Shown in pieces: positions 37,206 through 46,608 of a stretch of DNA of 64,000 bases. Location: assembly GCF_000349845.1 (NCBI RefSeq), contig NC_020829.1, positions 620,001-684,000 of the forward strand, read 5' to 3'. The stretch is from Pseudomonas sp. ATCC 13867 (lineage in GTDB: Bacteria > Pseudomonadota > Gammaproteobacteria > Pseudomonadales > Pseudomonadaceae). The notes under the pieces were generated by a model, which saw only the letters and a program-made list of their open reading frames with translations, had not been told where the DNA came from and did not search any database. The first letter of the stretch is position 1. Every line of letters begins with the position of its first letter. Both the position numbers and the translations under genes were made by a program.

Positions 37206-38553
37206 CGGTGGGGGCTCCGGGTGCGGCCAGCAGGTCGCCGGCAGCCTTGAGGGAAAGGTTGCGCGCCAGCGGCTGGCCGAAGCCGGCCACGCCATCGGCG
37301 CGACGGAACAGGTCATAGCGGTCGTCGGCGACGGCCAGCAGGGTGTAGGAGGCGACGTGGGCGGCGGCGCAGGAGCGCGGGCAGCCACACAGGTGCACGC
37401 CGGCCGGCGGTGCGTGGCGCAGGCGTTCGGCCAGGCGCAGGGCATCGGCCTTGGTGTCGGCCAGCCCGCGCGCGCAACCGCTGGCGCCGCTACAGGCGAT
37501 GAGGCGCGACAGCGGCTGGGCGGCGTCGATCAGCAGGCCGAGATTGGCCAGTGCGCCGAGTGCGACGGGAGCATCGGCCGGGGCCACGTCGGGGAGTATC
37601 AGGCTTTGCCAGGGCGTCAGACGCAGCTGTCCGCCGCTGAAACGCTCTGTCAGATCGGCGAGGCCGAACAGTATCGAGCTGTCGAGACGACCGAGGACGA
37701 ATCCCGCACCGACCAGGGTGCGTTCCGGCTGACGCTGCGGACGAATCCCCAGGTAACCGAAAGCCTGGGGCGCAGGACGCCGCCAGTTATCCACAAGTGG
37801 ACCGAGTCGCAGGAGGAACGGCAGGCGTTGCTGCAGGCGCTCCAGCAGCGCTTCGTCGCGGAGCTTCTCGCGCAGGTGGCGCATGCGCGTCTGGCCGTCG
37901 CCGGCGAGATCGAGGAACAGGTGCAGCAGGGTTTCCACCAGCAGCGGTAGCTGCTCGGCGGACACCGCGGCGAGGGCGGGACGATCAGTCTTGCGCTGCG
38001 GCGGACAGCCGGCCAGGCCGAAGGCGAACAGCGGCGCGGCATCCTCAGACATCGCCGACAGCCAGATATCGTTGGGGTGCTCCAGCATCGCCAGCGACTC
38101 GCCGGCATCCAGTTGCACGCCGAACTTGGGCGAGAGGCCGTGGAAGCGTGGGGTGCGCTCCAGCAGATCGAGCAACTGACGCGCCAGCGGCTGGGCGTCG
38201 AATGCCGTGCCCGCATCCAGGCCGAGCGCCGGACTGACCAGCAGGTTGCGCACATCGTCCGCCGCCAGCTCGCGCGGGCCGAGGCCCGCGGCCAGCAGAT
38301 CACGGCTCAGCGCATTCTCGGCACCGGCATGTACGCCACGAATCTGCAGGTTGGCGCGGTTGGTCGCTTCCAGCACGCCGTCGGCATGGCGTTCGGCAGC
38401 CAGGGCGATGGCGCGCGCGGCTTGGGCGTCGAGTTGTCCACAGGGCAGCTTGATGCGGCAGATGCCGCCATCGCGGGAGGCCACGATGCGCAGCAGGCCA
38501 GGGCAGGCATGCGGACGGACGGGCAGAGCTGAGGAGTCTTGCACTGAGGTCAC
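37198..38553 (-). CDS. cobG: Precorrin-3B synthase (oxygen-dependent monooxygenase)
   Basis: The 451-aa protein is related to sulfite/nitrite reductases and oxidises precorrin-3A, the step that marks the aerobic pathway. The iron-sulfur/haem-type Cys set is visible near the C-terminus: [10 protein letters not shown] (about 346-355) and [14 protein letters not shown] (about 383-396). It is the first gene of cobGHIJ, about 90 bp downstream of a cobalamin riboswitch on the same strand, so it should be repressed by B12. Confidence 0.93.
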   Translation of the reverse strand: MTSVQDSSALPVRPHACPGLLRIVASRDGGICRIKLPCGQLDAQAARAIALAAERHADGVLEATNRANLQIRGVHAGAENALSRDLLAAGLGPRELAADDVRNLLVSPALGLDAGTAFDAQPLARQLLDLLERTPRFHGLSPKFGVQLDAGESLAMLEHPNDIWLSAMSEDAAPLFAFGLAGCPPQRKTDRPALAAVSAEQLPLLVETLLHLFLDLAGDGQTRMRHLREKLRDEALLERLQQRLPFLLRLGPLVDNWRRPAPQAFGYLGIRPQRQPERTLVGAGFVLGRLDSSILFGLADLTERFSGGQLRLTPWQSLILPDVAPADAPVALGALANLGLLIDAAQPLSRLIACSGASGCARGLADTKADALRLAERLRHAPPAGVHLCGCPRSCAAAHVASYTLLAVADDRYDLFRRADGVAGFGQPLARNLSLKAAGDLLAAPGAPTDA

Positions 38554-38643
38554 CAGGGCTGGGTCGCGGTGACCTGCGAATCCCCACAGGGGACTTCACG
38601 ACACCGATACACCCCGCTCGATGTCTGCACGCGCGACTGGTTT

Positions 38644-38850
38644 CGTCGGCAGGTCTCCTGGCTGGCAGGTCCTCATCCGGCACGGCCTTCCCGGTTGCCC
38701 AGTGGCCAGATCGACGACAACAGACGCTGTGGTCGAAGTGCGCGGACTCGCTGCTTACAGTTGCGGGGGCAGCCACGGTTTTTCCGTGTTCCCTCTTCGG
38801 CTCTCGGATGCATCGCCTTCAAACAGCGAAGCGTCCTACGAGCACCGACG
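38644..38850 (-). promoter_or_regulatory. Cobalamin (B12) riboswitch upstream of cobG
   Basis: On the - strand the element has the conserved parts in order: AGAGGGAA, the B12 box GCTGCCCCCGCAACTGTAAG (complement of about 38755-38774), a GGGAAGGC-type core and the 3' motif CCAGGAGACCTGCC. The closing stem CGTCGG / CCGACG is formed by 38845-38850 and 38644-38649. It should repress cobGHIJ when adenosylcobalamin binds. The divergent cobL starts only 85 bp away on the other side. Confidence 0.93.
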
Positions 38851-38934
38851 ATGCGGGTATTATGCCTGCTTTGCCCGAGGGCGGAACAAGCCTGCCCGTC
38901 GGATCGATCATCGCATCCCTTCAGAGGAATCCCC

Positions 38935-40146
38935 ATGACGCCCTGGCTGACCATCGTCGGCATCGGCGAGGACGGTTACGCCGGCCTCGGCAAGGCGGCA
39001 CGCCGTGCGCTGCTCGCAGCCAGCGAGGTGATCGGCGCGCCGCGCCAGTTGGCGCTGTTGCCGCACTGCCTGCGCGCCAGCCGTCAGGCCTGGCCGAGCC
39101 CGTTCAGCCTGGAGCCGGTACTGCGTCGGCGCGGTGAGCCGACCTGTGTGCTGGCCAGTGGCGACCCGATGCTGTTCGGCGTCGGCGCGAGCCTTTCCCG
39201 TCAGATTCCGCCCGAGGAAATGCAGGTCATTTCCGCACCATCGTCCGCCGCTCTGGCCGCCGCGCGGTTGGGGTGGGCGTTGCAGGACTGCACGCTGTTG
39301 TCGCTGCTGGCACGTCCGCTGGCGGCGCTCAACGCGCAGCTGCATCATGGCGCGAAACTGCTGGTCCTCAGCAACGACGGCGAGAGTCCGGCCGCCATCG
39401 CCGCGCTGCTGCGCGAGCGCGGCTTCGGCCCTAGCCGCATCTGCGTGCTGGAGCACCTGGGGGGCGAGTCGGAGCGGCGCATGGATGGGCTGGCCAGCGA
39501 CTGGTCACCGAGCGAGACCGCTGCGCTGAATATCGTCGCGGTGCAATGCGTAGCCGGCTCAGACGCGGTTCGTCTGCCCCTGACCATCGGCTTGCCGGAC
39601 GAGGCCTACCGCCATGATGGCCAACTGACCAAGCGCGATGTGCGCGCGGTGACCCTGGCGCGGCTGGCGCCAACGCCGGGCGAGTTGCTCTGGGACGTCG
39701 GCGCCGGCTGTGGCTCCATCGGCATCGAGTGGATGCGCGCGCACCCGAGTTGCCGCACGCTGGCCATCGAAGCCAACGACGGGCGCCAGGAACATATCCG
39801 CTTCAACCGCGATGCCCTTGGCGTGCCGGCGCTGCAACTGGTCTGCGGTGCCGCGCCGGACGCGTTGCAGGGGCTGGAGCGTCCCGAGGCGATCTTCATC
39901 GGCGGCGGCGTGACCGTGCCTGGTGTCTTCGAGCGCTGCTGGGATCAGCTCAAGCCCGGTGGCCGCCTGGTGGCCAATGCCGTCACGCTGCAGAGCGAGG
40001 CGCTGCTGGTGAGCTGGCGCGAGCGCATTGGCGGCGAGTTGACCCGTCTTTCCGTGGCCCAGGCCCAGCCGCTGGGTGGCTTCGATACCTGGCGCGCGGC
40101 GTTGCCGATCACCCTGCTGGAAGTGCACAAGCCCCTGGCCGACTGA
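38935..40146 (+). CDS. cobL: Precorrin-6Y C5,15-methyltransferase (decarboxylating)
   Basis: The 403-aa two-domain enzyme combines a CbiE-like methylase (1-200; [15 protein letters not shown], then [16 protein letters not shown]) and a CbiT-like methylase/decarboxylase (about 215-400; [39 protein letters not shown]). It methylates C5 and C15 and removes the acetate carboxyl on C12. The start at ATG 38935 is supported by CAGAGGAATCCCC; the frame is open upstream through the riboswitch region. It is divergent from cobG and leads cobL-cbiD-cobK. Confidence 0.96.
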   Translation: MTPWLTIVGIGEDGYAGLGKAARRALLAASEVIGAPRQLALLPHCLRASRQAWPSPFSLEPVLRRRGEPTCVLASGDPMLFGVGASLSRQIPPEEMQVISAPSSAALAAARLGWALQDCTLLSLLARPLAALNAQLHHGAKLLVLSNDGESPAAIAALLRERGFGPSRICVLEHLGGESERRMDGLASDWSPSETAALNIVAVQCVAGSDAVRLPLTIGLPDEAYRHDGQLTKRDVRAVTLARLAPTPGELLWDVGAGCGSIGIEWMRAHPSCRTLAIEANDGRQEHIRFNRDALGVPALQLVCGAAPDALQGLERPEAIFIGGGVTVPGVFERCWDQLKPGGRLVANAVTLQSEALLVSWRERIGGELTRLSVAQAQPLGGFDTWRAALPITLLEVHKPLAD

Positions 40147-40161
40147 CGATGCGTGACGCCC

Positions 40162-41259
40162 ATGCGTGAAGAGACGCCCGAAGAACCTCGCCCGCTGCGC
40201 AGTGGCTACACCACCGGCAGTTGCGCCACCGCCACCAGCCTGGCGGCGGCGCGCCTGCTGCTGACCGGCGTGGCCAGCGATGCGGCGCAGATCGTGCTGC
40301 CGAAGGAGCGCAGCGCGACCCTGCGCCTGGAGTTCTGCCGGCTTACCGTCGACGGCGCCGAAGCCGGCACGCTGAAGGATGCCGGCGACGATCCGGACGT
40401 GACCCACGGTGCGCTGGTCTTCGTCCGCGTCGCCCTGAGCGCTGAGCCCGGTGTGCGTTTCCACGCGGGAGAGGGCGTTGGCACCGTCACCAAGCCGGGG
40501 CTGGTGCTGGCGGTGGGTGAGCCGGCGATCAACCCGGTACCGCGGCAGATGATGCGTGACAACCTTGCCGTGCTGGCGGCCGAGTGCGGCTATGCCGGCG
40601 GCTTCGACGTCACGATCAATATCGAGGGCGGCGCCGAGCTGGCGCTCAAGACCATGAACCCGCGCCTGGGCATTCTTGGCGGCCTGTCGATCCTCGGCAC
40701 CACCGGCATCGTCCGGCCGTTCTCCTGCTCGGCGTACATCGCCTCGATCCAGCAGGGTATCGACGTCGCCCGCGCCAACGGCTTCCGCCACCTCGCCGCC
40801 TGCACCGGCAACGCCAGCGAGGATGCCATGCGCCGCCGCTACGGCTTCGACGACACCGCGCTGATCGAGATGGGCGACTTCGCCGGCGCCGCGCTCAAGC
40901 ACCTGCGCAAGGTGCCGGTGGAGCGCTTCAGCGTCTGCGGCGGCTTCGGCAAGATCAGCAAGCTCGCCGCCGGCCACATGGACCTGCACAGCCGTCACTC
41001 CAGCATCGACCTGCCGCAACTGGCCGAGTGGGCTGCGGAGATCGGTGCGTCGGCGGAGCTGCAACAACGCATGCGCGCGGCCAACACCAGCCAGCAGGCG
41101 CTGGCGCTGTGCCGCGCGGAGGGGATCGCCCTTGGCGATGCGGTTTGCGCCCGCGCGCTGGCATTCGCCCGGCGCATCGTGCCCGTCGAGGTGGTGCTGG
41201 AAGTCTTCGCCATCGACCGCCAGGGCAATCTGGTGGGTGAAGCGCTGGAGGTGCGATGA
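40162..41259 (+). CDS. cbiD: Cobalt-precorrin-5B C1-methyltransferase CbiD
   Basis: The 365-aa product begins [20 protein letters not shown]; the [17 protein letters not shown] segment and the later [18 protein letters not shown] are CbiD signatures. In P. aeruginosa CbiD sits in the aerobic cluster where other bacteria use CobF. A GTG start at 40153 is possible; ATG 40162 gives the length known for P. aeruginosa. The stop overlaps cobK by 4 nt. Confidence 0.94.
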   Translation: MREETPEEPRPLRSGYTTGSCATATSLAAARLLLTGVASDAAQIVLPKERSATLRLEFCRLTVDGAEAGTLKDAGDDPDVTHGALVFVRVALSAEPGVRFHAGEGVGTVTKPGLVLAVGEPAINPVPRQMMRDNLAVLAAECGYAGGFDVTINIEGGAELALKTMNPRLGILGGLSILGTTGIVRPFSCSAYIASIQQGIDVARANGFRHLAACTGNASEDAMRRRYGFDDTALIEMGDFAGAALKHLRKVPVERFSVCGGFGKISKLAAGHMDLHSRHSSIDLPQLAEWAAEIGASAELQQRMRAANTSQQALALCRAEGIALGDAVCARALAFARRIVPVEVVLEVFAIDRQGNLVGEALEVR

Positions 41260-41984
41260 AGCGCGTACTGCTGCTGGGCGGCACCGGCGAGGCGCTGGCC
41301 ATCGCCCGGCGTCTCGGCCCGCGGCACCTGTACAGCCTGGCCGGCCTCGGCAAGGTGCCGGACGACCTCGCCTGCGAAGTGCGCGTCGGCGGCTACGGCG
41401 GCGCGGAGGGACTGGCTGCGTTCATCCGTGAGCAGGGTTTCGAGCTACTGCTCGATGCCACCCATCCCTACGCCGCGCAGATCAGCGCCAACGCCGCCCG
41501 CGCCGCGCAACTGGCAGGCGTGCCATGCTGGGCGCTGCGTCGTCCCGGCTGGCAGGCGGGAGCGGAGGACGACTGGCGCGAAGTGGCCGATTGGCCGGCG
41601 TTGATCGCCGCGCTGGAGCCTTTCCATCGCCCGCTGTTCACGATGGGGCGCGAGCCGCTGGAACATCTCGACGAGACTCCCGCGCACCAGTACTGGACCG
41701 TGCGCTGCCTGCAAAGCCTGTCCGGCAATGAGCGCGCCGAAGTGCTGGGTGCGCGCGGCCCCTTCAGCCTCGATGGCGAGCGCGAGTTGTTCACCCGCCT
41801 GGGCACCGACGTGCTGGTCAGCAAGAACAGTGGCAGCCAGGCCACCGAACCGAAACTGCAGGTCGCCCGCGAGCGCGGTGTGCCGGTGCTGATCCTGGCG
41901 CGGCCGACACTGCCGGCGGTGGAGCGGGAGTTCGACAGTCTCGACTCGCTCTGGCAGGCGCTGGAGCTCCTCGCAGCCGATTGA
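41256..41984 (+). CDS. cobK: Precorrin-6A reductase
   Basis: The 242-aa NADPH-dependent enzyme reduces precorrin-6A to 6B. It starts [20 protein letters not shown] with the Rossmann GGTGEA motif, and contains [20 protein letters not shown] and [15 protein letters not shown], standard for CobK. The ATG overlaps the cbiD stop (ATGA). A degenerate single REP follows 30 bp downstream and ends the operon region. Confidence 0.95.
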   Translation: MKRVLLLGGTGEALAIARRLGPRHLYSLAGLGKVPDDLACEVRVGGYGGAEGLAAFIREQGFELLLDATHPYAAQISANAARAAQLAGVPCWALRRPGWQAGAEDDWREVADWPALIAALEPFHRPLFTMGREPLEHLDETPAHQYWTVRCLQSLSGNERAEVLGARGPFSLDGERELFTRLGTDVLVSKNSGSQATEPKLQVARERGVPVLILARPTLPAVEREFDSLDSLWQALELLAAD

Positions 41985-42013
41985 CGGTGTGGTGGTTCAC
42001 AGCTTCGTGGTGA

Positions 42014-42037
42014 TTCGCGAGCAAACTCGCTCCTGCA
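42014..42037. repeat. Single degenerate REP after cobK
   Basis: TTCGCGAGCAAACTCGCTCC matches the REP half with one change (AAACTCG for AAGCTCG); no partner copy is seen. Confidence 0.7.
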
Positions 42038-42128
42038 GGGGTCACCTCCGATGTCGTGGCGATACGGCGCTTCTCCACCACCCCGTTGGCCTCTATGCTG
42101 GGTTCCGGTTTTCACAGGGAGTGACAGC

Positions 42129-42752
42129 ATGTTGCGAATCCTCGGTCGCGCGTCATCGATCAACGTGCGCAAGGTGCTCTGGACCTGCGCCGAGCTGGGC
42201 CTGGCCTACGAGCGGGAAGACTGGGGCAGCGGCTTTCGCTCCACCGCCGAGGCGGAGTTCCTGGCGCTCAATCCCAATGCAATGGTGCCGGTGATCGTCG
42301 ATGGCGACTTCGTACTCTGGGAGTCCAACGCCATCTGCAGCTACCTGGCCAACCAGTATCCGCGCCACGACCTGCTGCCCACCGCGCCCCGCCAGCGCGC
42401 ATGGGTGGAGCAGTGGATGGGCTGGCAGGCCACCGAGCTGAACAGCGCCTGGCGCTATGCATTCATGGCGCGGGTGCGCAACAGCCCCAGCCATACCGAC
42501 GAATCCGCCATCGCCCTGAGCGAGGCGCAGTGGAACCACTGCATGTCCCTGCTGGACCGGCAACTGCAGCGCACCGGTGCCTTCGTCATCGGCACCGGCT
42601 TCAGCCTTGCCGACATCGTGCTCGGCCTGTCGGTGAACCGCTGGTACCTGACGCCCATGCGGCGGCCCGATCTGCCTGCCGTGGCGGCCTACTACGAACG
42701 GCTGAGCGAGCGGCCGGGGTTCCGGCTGCATGGGCGCAATGGGGAGCCTTAG
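42129..42752 (+). CDS. Glutathione S-transferase family protein
   Basis: The 207-aa product has an N-terminal thioredoxin-like domain (MLRILGRASSINVRKVLWTC, with Ser/Asn at the catalytic position and the cis-Pro in NAMVPVIVD; ESNAICSYLA binds glutathione) and a C-terminal helical domain (TGFSLADIVLGLSVNRWY). The substrate is unknown. The start is ATG 42129 after ACAGGGAGTGACAGC. Its end overlaps the convergent 112-aa gene by 4 nt. It has no evident link to cobalamin synthesis. Confidence 0.88.
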   Translation: MLRILGRASSINVRKVLWTCAELGLAYEREDWGSGFRSTAEAEFLALNPNAMVPVIVDGDFVLWESNAICSYLANQYPRHDLLPTAPRQRAWVEQWMGWQATELNSAWRYAFMARVRNSPSHTDESAIALSEAQWNHCMSLLDRQLQRTGAFVIGTGFSLADIVLGLSVNRWYLTPMRRPDLPAVAAYYERLSERPGFRLHGRNGEP

Positions 42753-43087
42753 GCGTCGATGAAGAACTCATCCGGTCGCCCTGCATGCTCCCAGGCGTCC
42801 AGTGCTTTTTGCATGACGGCTTGCAGCCGCCCCGGGCTTCGGTACTCGTATCGGTGAGTGTGGAAGAGTACGGCCACGAAATCTTCACCGTACTCGCGTG
42901 TCCGCAGCGGAATTTCCAGCAGCAGGATGCCACATTCCTGTGCGTCGCGTTCGCCGCGCAGTGTCGTGGCCAGGCGTCGGCCTTCGGTACGCATTACGGC
43001 CGGTAGCGCGACCAGCTGGCATTCCTGCAGCAGCGCAGATATTTCATCGGTGGCGGCTTCACGGTAGAGGATCGCAACTGTTGTCAT
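42749..43087 (-). CDS. Hypothetical protein, 112 aa
   Basis: The start is set at ATG 43087 (MTTVAILYREAATDEISALL); a longer frame to 43150 would overlap the VWA gene. The product is a mixed alpha/beta cytoplasmic protein (ECGILLLEIPLRTREYGEDF, then HRYEYRSPGRLQAVMQKALD). No family was recognised. It lies 28 bp downstream of the VWA chelatase gene and is probably co-transcribed with chlI and that gene. Confidence 0.6.
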   Translation of the reverse strand: MTTVAILYREAATDEISALLQECQLVALPAVMRTEGRRLATTLRGERDAQECGILLLEIPLRTREYGEDFVAVLFHTHRYEYRSPGRLQAVMQKALDAWEHAGRPDEFFIDA

Positions 43088-43115
43088 GTCGGTCTCTGTG
43101 TGGAAATAGGCCAGC

Positions 43116-43871
43116 TCACGAGGGTAGCGGAGGACTCTCGGGAAGATCATCGATGTGCCGATAATCCGCTCCCAGCTCGGCGGACAGGCGCTGCGCCCGC
43201 CCCATCCGCACCGCGCCAGCCTCGATATCCACCAGCACCGTCGGGCAGTTCAGCGGCTGTAGCGGCGGCCAGTCGCGCAGACGGCCATCGGTCAGCACCA
43301 GTAGCCGCTGGTACTCAGCGGGCTTCTGCCGCCGGCGCTGTTCCAGCCAGTCGCGGGCCTGATGCAGGGCTTCGATCAGCGGAGTGCCGCCGCCGGCGCC
43401 GAGTTGCGCCAGCCAGTCCTGCAATTGGTTCGAAGCCTTCTGGCCTTGCCACAACCAGCGCGGTTGTGCGCCCGTGGCGTGCAGCACGGCGAGGCGGGCG
43501 CGTTGCCGGTAGGCCTGCTCGAAGGTGTCGGCGAGCAAGCCCTTGGCCTGGGCGAGGGCGCCGTGGCGGCGGGTGCTGGCGGAGGCGTCGACGATCACCA
43601 GCCAGAGTTCGGCGGGCGTGCGGCCGCGGGCACACAGCAGCAGGTCCGCGCGGCGTCGTGGGCGGCCGTTGCGCAGGGTGGCGGGCCAGTCGATGCGGTC
43701 GTGCGCGCCCTGTTGGCGGGCGCCGCTGCGGCCGCCGGCGAGCTGGCCGGGTCGGGGGTTGGCATCCGCGCCTGGGGCCGGGCGCGGGCGGATGCTCAGG
43801 GCTTTTTTGGCCAGCCCGTCAGTTGCCGGGGTGCGCCCATCGCGATGCTCCGGGCAGGCAGCTCGCCCCAC
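43116..43871 (-). CDS. VWA-domain protein, putative metal-chelatase subunit (ChlD/CobT-like)
   Basis: The 251-aa product has a basic Pro-rich N-terminal region and a von Willebrand A domain with the MIDAS motif [13 protein letters not shown] (about 92-104), the second loop [14 protein letters not shown] and [11 protein letters not shown]. In chelatases such a subunit joins the AAA+ subunit to drive metal insertion. The GTG start at 43871 overlaps the chlI end by 76 nt, so a later start is possible. Neighbours (chlI upstream, cobN nearby) point to cobalt rather than magnesium. Confidence 0.8.
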   Translation of the reverse strand: MGRAACPEHRDGRTPATDGLAKKALSIRPRPAPGADANPRPGQLAGGRSGARQQGAHDRIDWPATLRNGRPRRRADLLLCARGRTPAELWLVIVDASASTRRHGALAQAKGLLADTFEQAYRQRARLAVLHATGAQPRWLWQGQKASNQLQDWLAQLGAGGGTPLIEALHQARDWLEQRRRQKPAEYQRLLVLTDGRLRDWPPLQPLNCPTVLVDIEAGAVRMGRAQRLSAELGADYRHIDDLPESPPLPS

Positions 43872-44809
43872 TGGCCCTCGCCGTTGGTGGTGCCGGAGTG
43901 TTGCGGTGACTGGCTGGGTGGCTGCACCGCTTGCGGCTGGGCACTCTGTTGCTGCGGTGCATGGCGACGGCGATGGGCGAGGGCGAAGTGTTCCACGGCA
44001 TCGATGTCCTGCGCCTCGATGACGCTGGCGCCGCGCCAGGCGGCATGGGCACGGGCCGCGCGCAGCCAGACGAGGTCGGCACGCAGGCCGTCGACACCGG
44101 CGGCGTGGCAGCGCTCGGCGATGGTCTCCAGCGCGGCATCGTCCAGGGGGATCGCGGCCAGTTGCTGGCGCGCGTCGCCGCAGCGTTGTTGCAGGGCCTG
44201 CCGTGCGGCCTGCCAGTGCGCGAGGAACGCCTGCGGGTCGGCATCGAAGGCCAGCCGGCGGCGGACGATCTCGGCACGCTCGGTCGGTGCCGGCGCACCT
44301 TGCAGTTGCACCTTGAGACCGAAGCGGTCCAGCAGTTGCGGACGCAGTTCGCCTTCCTCGGGGTTCATGGTGCCGATCAGCACGAAGCGCGCCGGGTGGC
44401 TGTGGGACAGGCCGTCGCGTTCGATCAGGTTGACCCCGCTGGCGGCCACGTCGAGCAGCAGGTCGACGAGGTGGTCGGGCAGCAGGTTCACTTCATCCAC
44501 ATAAAGCACGCCGCCGTGGGCATGGGCCAGCACGCCGGGGGAGAACTGCGCGCGGCCTTCGCCCAGCGCCGCGTCCAGGTCGAGGGTGCCGACGATGCGT
44601 TCCTCGCTGGCGCCCAGTGGCAGGGTGACGAAGCGCCCGCCGTCCAGCAGGTCGGCGACGCCGCGCGCCAGGGTGGACTTGGCCATGCCGCGCGGCCCTT
44701 CGATCAGCACGCCGCCGATCGCCGGATCGATGGCCGCCAGGCACAGGGCCAGCTTCAGCTCATCGGCGCCGACGATGGCTGCCAGTGGGAAATGGGGAAG
44801 GGCGCTCAT
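43796..44809 (-). CDS. AAA+ metal chelatase ATPase subunit (ChlI/BchI-like), probably cobaltochelatase
   Basis: The 337-aa product has Walker A as [14 protein letters not shown] (about 40), Walker [21 protein letters not shown] and sensor [22 protein letters not shown], the ChlI hallmark. The start at ATG 44809 ([14 protein letters not shown]) is supported by AGGAAATCCCC. With the VWA protein it would power CobN, replacing CobS/CobT; this is inference from context. The C-terminal 60 residues are Gln/Pro-rich and of low complexity. Confidence 0.85.
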   Translation of the reverse strand: MSALPHFPLAAIVGADELKLALCLAAIDPAIGGVLIEGPRGMAKSTLARGVADLLDGGRFVTLPLGASEERIVGTLDLDAALGEGRAQFSPGVLAHAHGGVLYVDEVNLLPDHLVDLLLDVAASGVNLIERDGLSHSHPARFVLIGTMNPEEGELRPQLLDRFGLKVQLQGAPAPTERAEIVRRRLAFDADPQAFLAHWQAARQALQQRCGDARQQLAAIPLDDAALETIAERCHAAGVDGLRADLVWLRAARAHAAWRGASVIEAQDIDAVEHFALAHRRRHAPQQQSAQPQAVQPPSQSPQHSGTTNGEGQWGELPARSIAMGAPRQLTGWPKKP

Positions 44810-44899
44810 GGGGATTTCCTGCGGATTTCGTCCGTGCATGGTAGCGAACCGGGTGCAGGAGGTGCGACCAATGTCCATCGGATCGATAGATTCAAGTCA

Positions 44900-44928
44900 T
44901 TGATCGGCGCTGCGCGATGCAGTACCTT
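44900..44928 (+). promoter_or_regulatory. Putative sigma-70 promoter for the aromatic leader and DAHP synthase
   Basis: TTGATC (44900-44905) and TACCTT (44923-44928) are spaced by 17 nt, 25 bp before the first leader ORF. The -10 is weak, so this is a suggestion. Confidence 0.35.
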
Positions 44929-44952
44929 GGCTGCACTTCCACGGAGAACATC

Positions 44953-45087
44953 ATGCCGTCCAGCCTGTCCATCCAGTCCCTCGCCTGCCTCGGTGCCATT
45001 GGCTCCGCAGTCGCTCGTGCGCAGGTCCTGGTCGCTGCTGCCGACTATTTCTTCTATGGGTATTGGTTTAGCCAAAGGCGCGCCTGA
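44953..45087 (+). CDS. Aromatic-rich leader peptide (44 aa) of a transcription attenuator
   Basis: The ATG at 44953 follows ACGGAGAACATC. The 44-residue peptide has, at 32-39, seven aromatic residues in eight (YFFYGYWF) just before the stop. Such a run makes ribosomes stall when Phe, Tyr or Trp-tRNA is scarce. A hairpin (45097-45120) and a terminator with T tract (45138-45170) follow the stop, and the downstream gene is a DAHP synthase, the first enzyme of aromatic synthesis. This is the classical attenuator layout. The product has no other evident function. Confidence 0.8.
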   Translation: MPSSLSIQSLACLGAIGSAVARAQVLVAAADYFFYGYWFSQRRA

Positions 45088-45096
45088 TACCCCACA

Positions 45097-45120
45097 GGCG
45101 CCCTAGCAAGCAGGGTCGCC
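45097..45120 (+). promoter_or_regulatory. Hairpin between leader peptide and terminator (antiterminator candidate)
   Basis: GGCG-CCCT at 45097-45104 pairs with AGGG-T-CGCC at 45112-45120. GGTCG at 45114-45118 could instead pair with CGACC of the terminator stem (45156-45160), giving a possible switch. Confidence 0.45.
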
Positions 45121-45137
45121 AACCAGACAGATTCATG

Positions 45138-45170
45138 AAACCCCGGTCGGCAACCCGACCGGGGTTTTTG
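45138..45170 (+). terminator. Attenuator terminator upstream of DAHP synthase
   Basis: AAACCCCGGTCGG 45138-45150 pairs perfectly with CCGACCGGGGTTT 45155-45167 around CAAC, followed by TTGTTTTT. It lies 51 nt after the leader stop and about 220 nt before the synthase start. Confidence 0.88.
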
Positions 45171-45235
45171 TTTTTCCGGCCCACAAGGCCCAACGCATTG
45201 AAACGAGCGAAAACGCTCAGACAGAGGATCGAGAC

Positions 45236-45340
45236 ATGACCGCCTACACCACTGATTACCGCTATTACCGCAACTCCGACTGGCGATTTAGCAGCGCGCT
45301 GCGTGCCACCCAACGAGCCTTGCCACGAACACTTAGATAG
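45236..45340 (+). CDS. Second Tyr-rich small leader ORF (34 aa)
   Basis: The ATG at 45236 follows AGAGGATCGAGAC (GAGG). The 34-aa peptide MTAYTTDYRYYRNSDWRF has four Tyr, a Trp and a Phe in its first half and ends at TAG 45338, 48 nt before the synthase ATG. It lies after the terminator, so it cannot act on that hairpin by itself; it may give a second, translational layer of control. The coding call rests on RBS and composition only. Confidence 0.5.
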   Translation: MTAYTTDYRYYRNSDWRFSSALRATQRALPRTLR

Positions 45341-45388
45341 AGCGCCGAGCGCGGAAAGACCACCGCGCCGGCCAAGGATGCCAGTCAG

Positions 45389-46486
45389 ATGAACGCTTCC
45401 AACTCCGCCCTGATCCGCCCCGAACACGCAGCCACCGCCGAAGTCCTCGACCTGCCGCTGCCCTCCGCTCGCCGCCGCGAACAGCCGCTGCCGAGCCCCG
45501 CCGAACTGCGCCAGCGCCTGCCGCTGTCCGCCGTCATGGCCCACCGCGTCCGCGAAGGCCGCGAGGCGATCCGCGCCGTTCTCGATGGCCGCGATCCGCG
45601 CCTGCTGGTGGTGATCGGCCCCTGCTCGCTGCACGACCCCGTCTCCGCCCTCGAATACGCCGACCGCCTCGCCGAACTGGTGCCGCAGGTGAGCGACCAG
45701 CTGCTGCTGGTGATGCGCGCCTACGTCGAAAAGCCGCGCACCACCATCGGCTGGAAAGGCCTGGTCTACGACCCGCAGCTGGACGGTACTGGCGACATGG
45801 CCGGCGGCCTGGAGCTGTCGCGCCGGCTGATGCTGGGCATGCTCGAACGCGGCCTGCCGATTGCCACCGAGCTGCTGCAACCGCTGGTGGCCGGTTACTT
45901 CGACGACCTGCTGGGCTGGGCCGCGATCGGCGCGCGCACCAGCGAATCCCAGGTACACCGCGAAATGGTCAGCGGCCTCGACCTGCCGGTAGGCTTCAAG
46001 AACGGCACCGACGGTAGCATCGGCATCGCCACCGACGCCATGCGTTCGGCCGCGCACCCGCACCAGCACTTTGGCATCGATGCGCAGGGTCGACCGTCGC
46101 TGGTACAGACCCAGGGCAACCCGGACACCCATCTGGTGTTGCGCGGCGGTCACGCCGGCCCGAACTTCGATGCGGCCAGCGTGCAGCAGATTCGCCAGGG
46201 GCTGGAGAAGCTCGGTCTGGAACCGAGCATCATGGTGGACTGCAGCCACGCCAACAGCGGCAAGGACCCGCTACGCCAGCCGGCAGTGCTGGACAGCGTG
46301 CTCGACCAGCGCCTGGCCGGCGATGCCTCGCTGCGTGGCGTGATGCTGGAGAGTCATCTGTTCGACGGCTGCCAGCCGCTGTCCGGCGAGCTGCGCTACG
46401 GTGTCTCGATCACCGACGGCTGCCTGGGCTGGAGCGGCACCGAGGCGCTGCTGCTGAACGCGGCGGAGCGTCTGCGTCGAGACTGA
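45389..46486 (+). CDS. 3-deoxy-7-phosphoheptulonate (DAHP) synthase, class I
   Basis: The 365-aa enzyme condenses phosphoenolpyruvate and erythrose 4-phosphate at the entry of the shikimate pathway. Signatures are LLVVIGPCSLHDPVSALEYA, MRAYVEKPRTTIGWKGLV, GFKNGTDGSIGIATDAM, LRGGHAGPNF and MVDCSHANSGKD (metal-binding Cys, His, Glu and Asp type). It is an AroF/AroG/AroH-type isoenzyme; the feedback amino acid is uncertain. The aromatic leader upstream suggests attenuation by aromatic amino acids. In P. aeruginosa a DAHP synthase also lies between chlI and cobN. Confidence 0.93.
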   Translation: MNASNSALIRPEHAATAEVLDLPLPSARRREQPLPSPAELRQRLPLSAVMAHRVREGREAIRAVLDGRDPRLLVVIGPCSLHDPVSALEYADRLAELVPQVSDQLLLVMRAYVEKPRTTIGWKGLVYDPQLDGTGDMAGGLELSRRLMLGMLERGLPIATELLQPLVAGYFDDLLGWAAIGARTSESQVHREMVSGLDLPVGFKNGTDGSIGIATDAMRSAAHPHQHFGIDAQGRPSLVQTQGNPDTHLVLRGGHAGPNFDAASVQQIRQGLEKLGLEPSIMVDCSHANSGKDPLRQPAVLDSVLDQRLAGDASLRGVMLESHLFDGCQPLSGELRYGVSITDGCLGWSGTEALLLNAAERLRRD

Positions 46487-46496
46487 GCCGCTTTTC

Positions 46497-46566
46497 GTAG
46501 GAGCGAGCTTGCTCGCGAACCCGCCTCCACTGCGGGGGCAATGTTCGCGAGCAAGCTCGCTCCTAC
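46497..46566. repeat. REP doublet after DAHP synthase
   Basis: GTAGGAGCGAGCTTGCTCGC and its inverse GCGAGCAAGCTCGCTCCTAC flank a short spacer. Confidence 0.9.
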
Positions 46567-46608
46567 ACGCAATCCTGCGGCGCTGTGCGCGGTAATGACC
46601 TGTAAATC

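Noticed and set aside
42051..42128. Longer N-terminus for the GST-like protein
   Set aside because: The upstream part of the frame overlaps REP-derived sequence and lacks an RBS; ATG 42129 matches the GST N-terminus.
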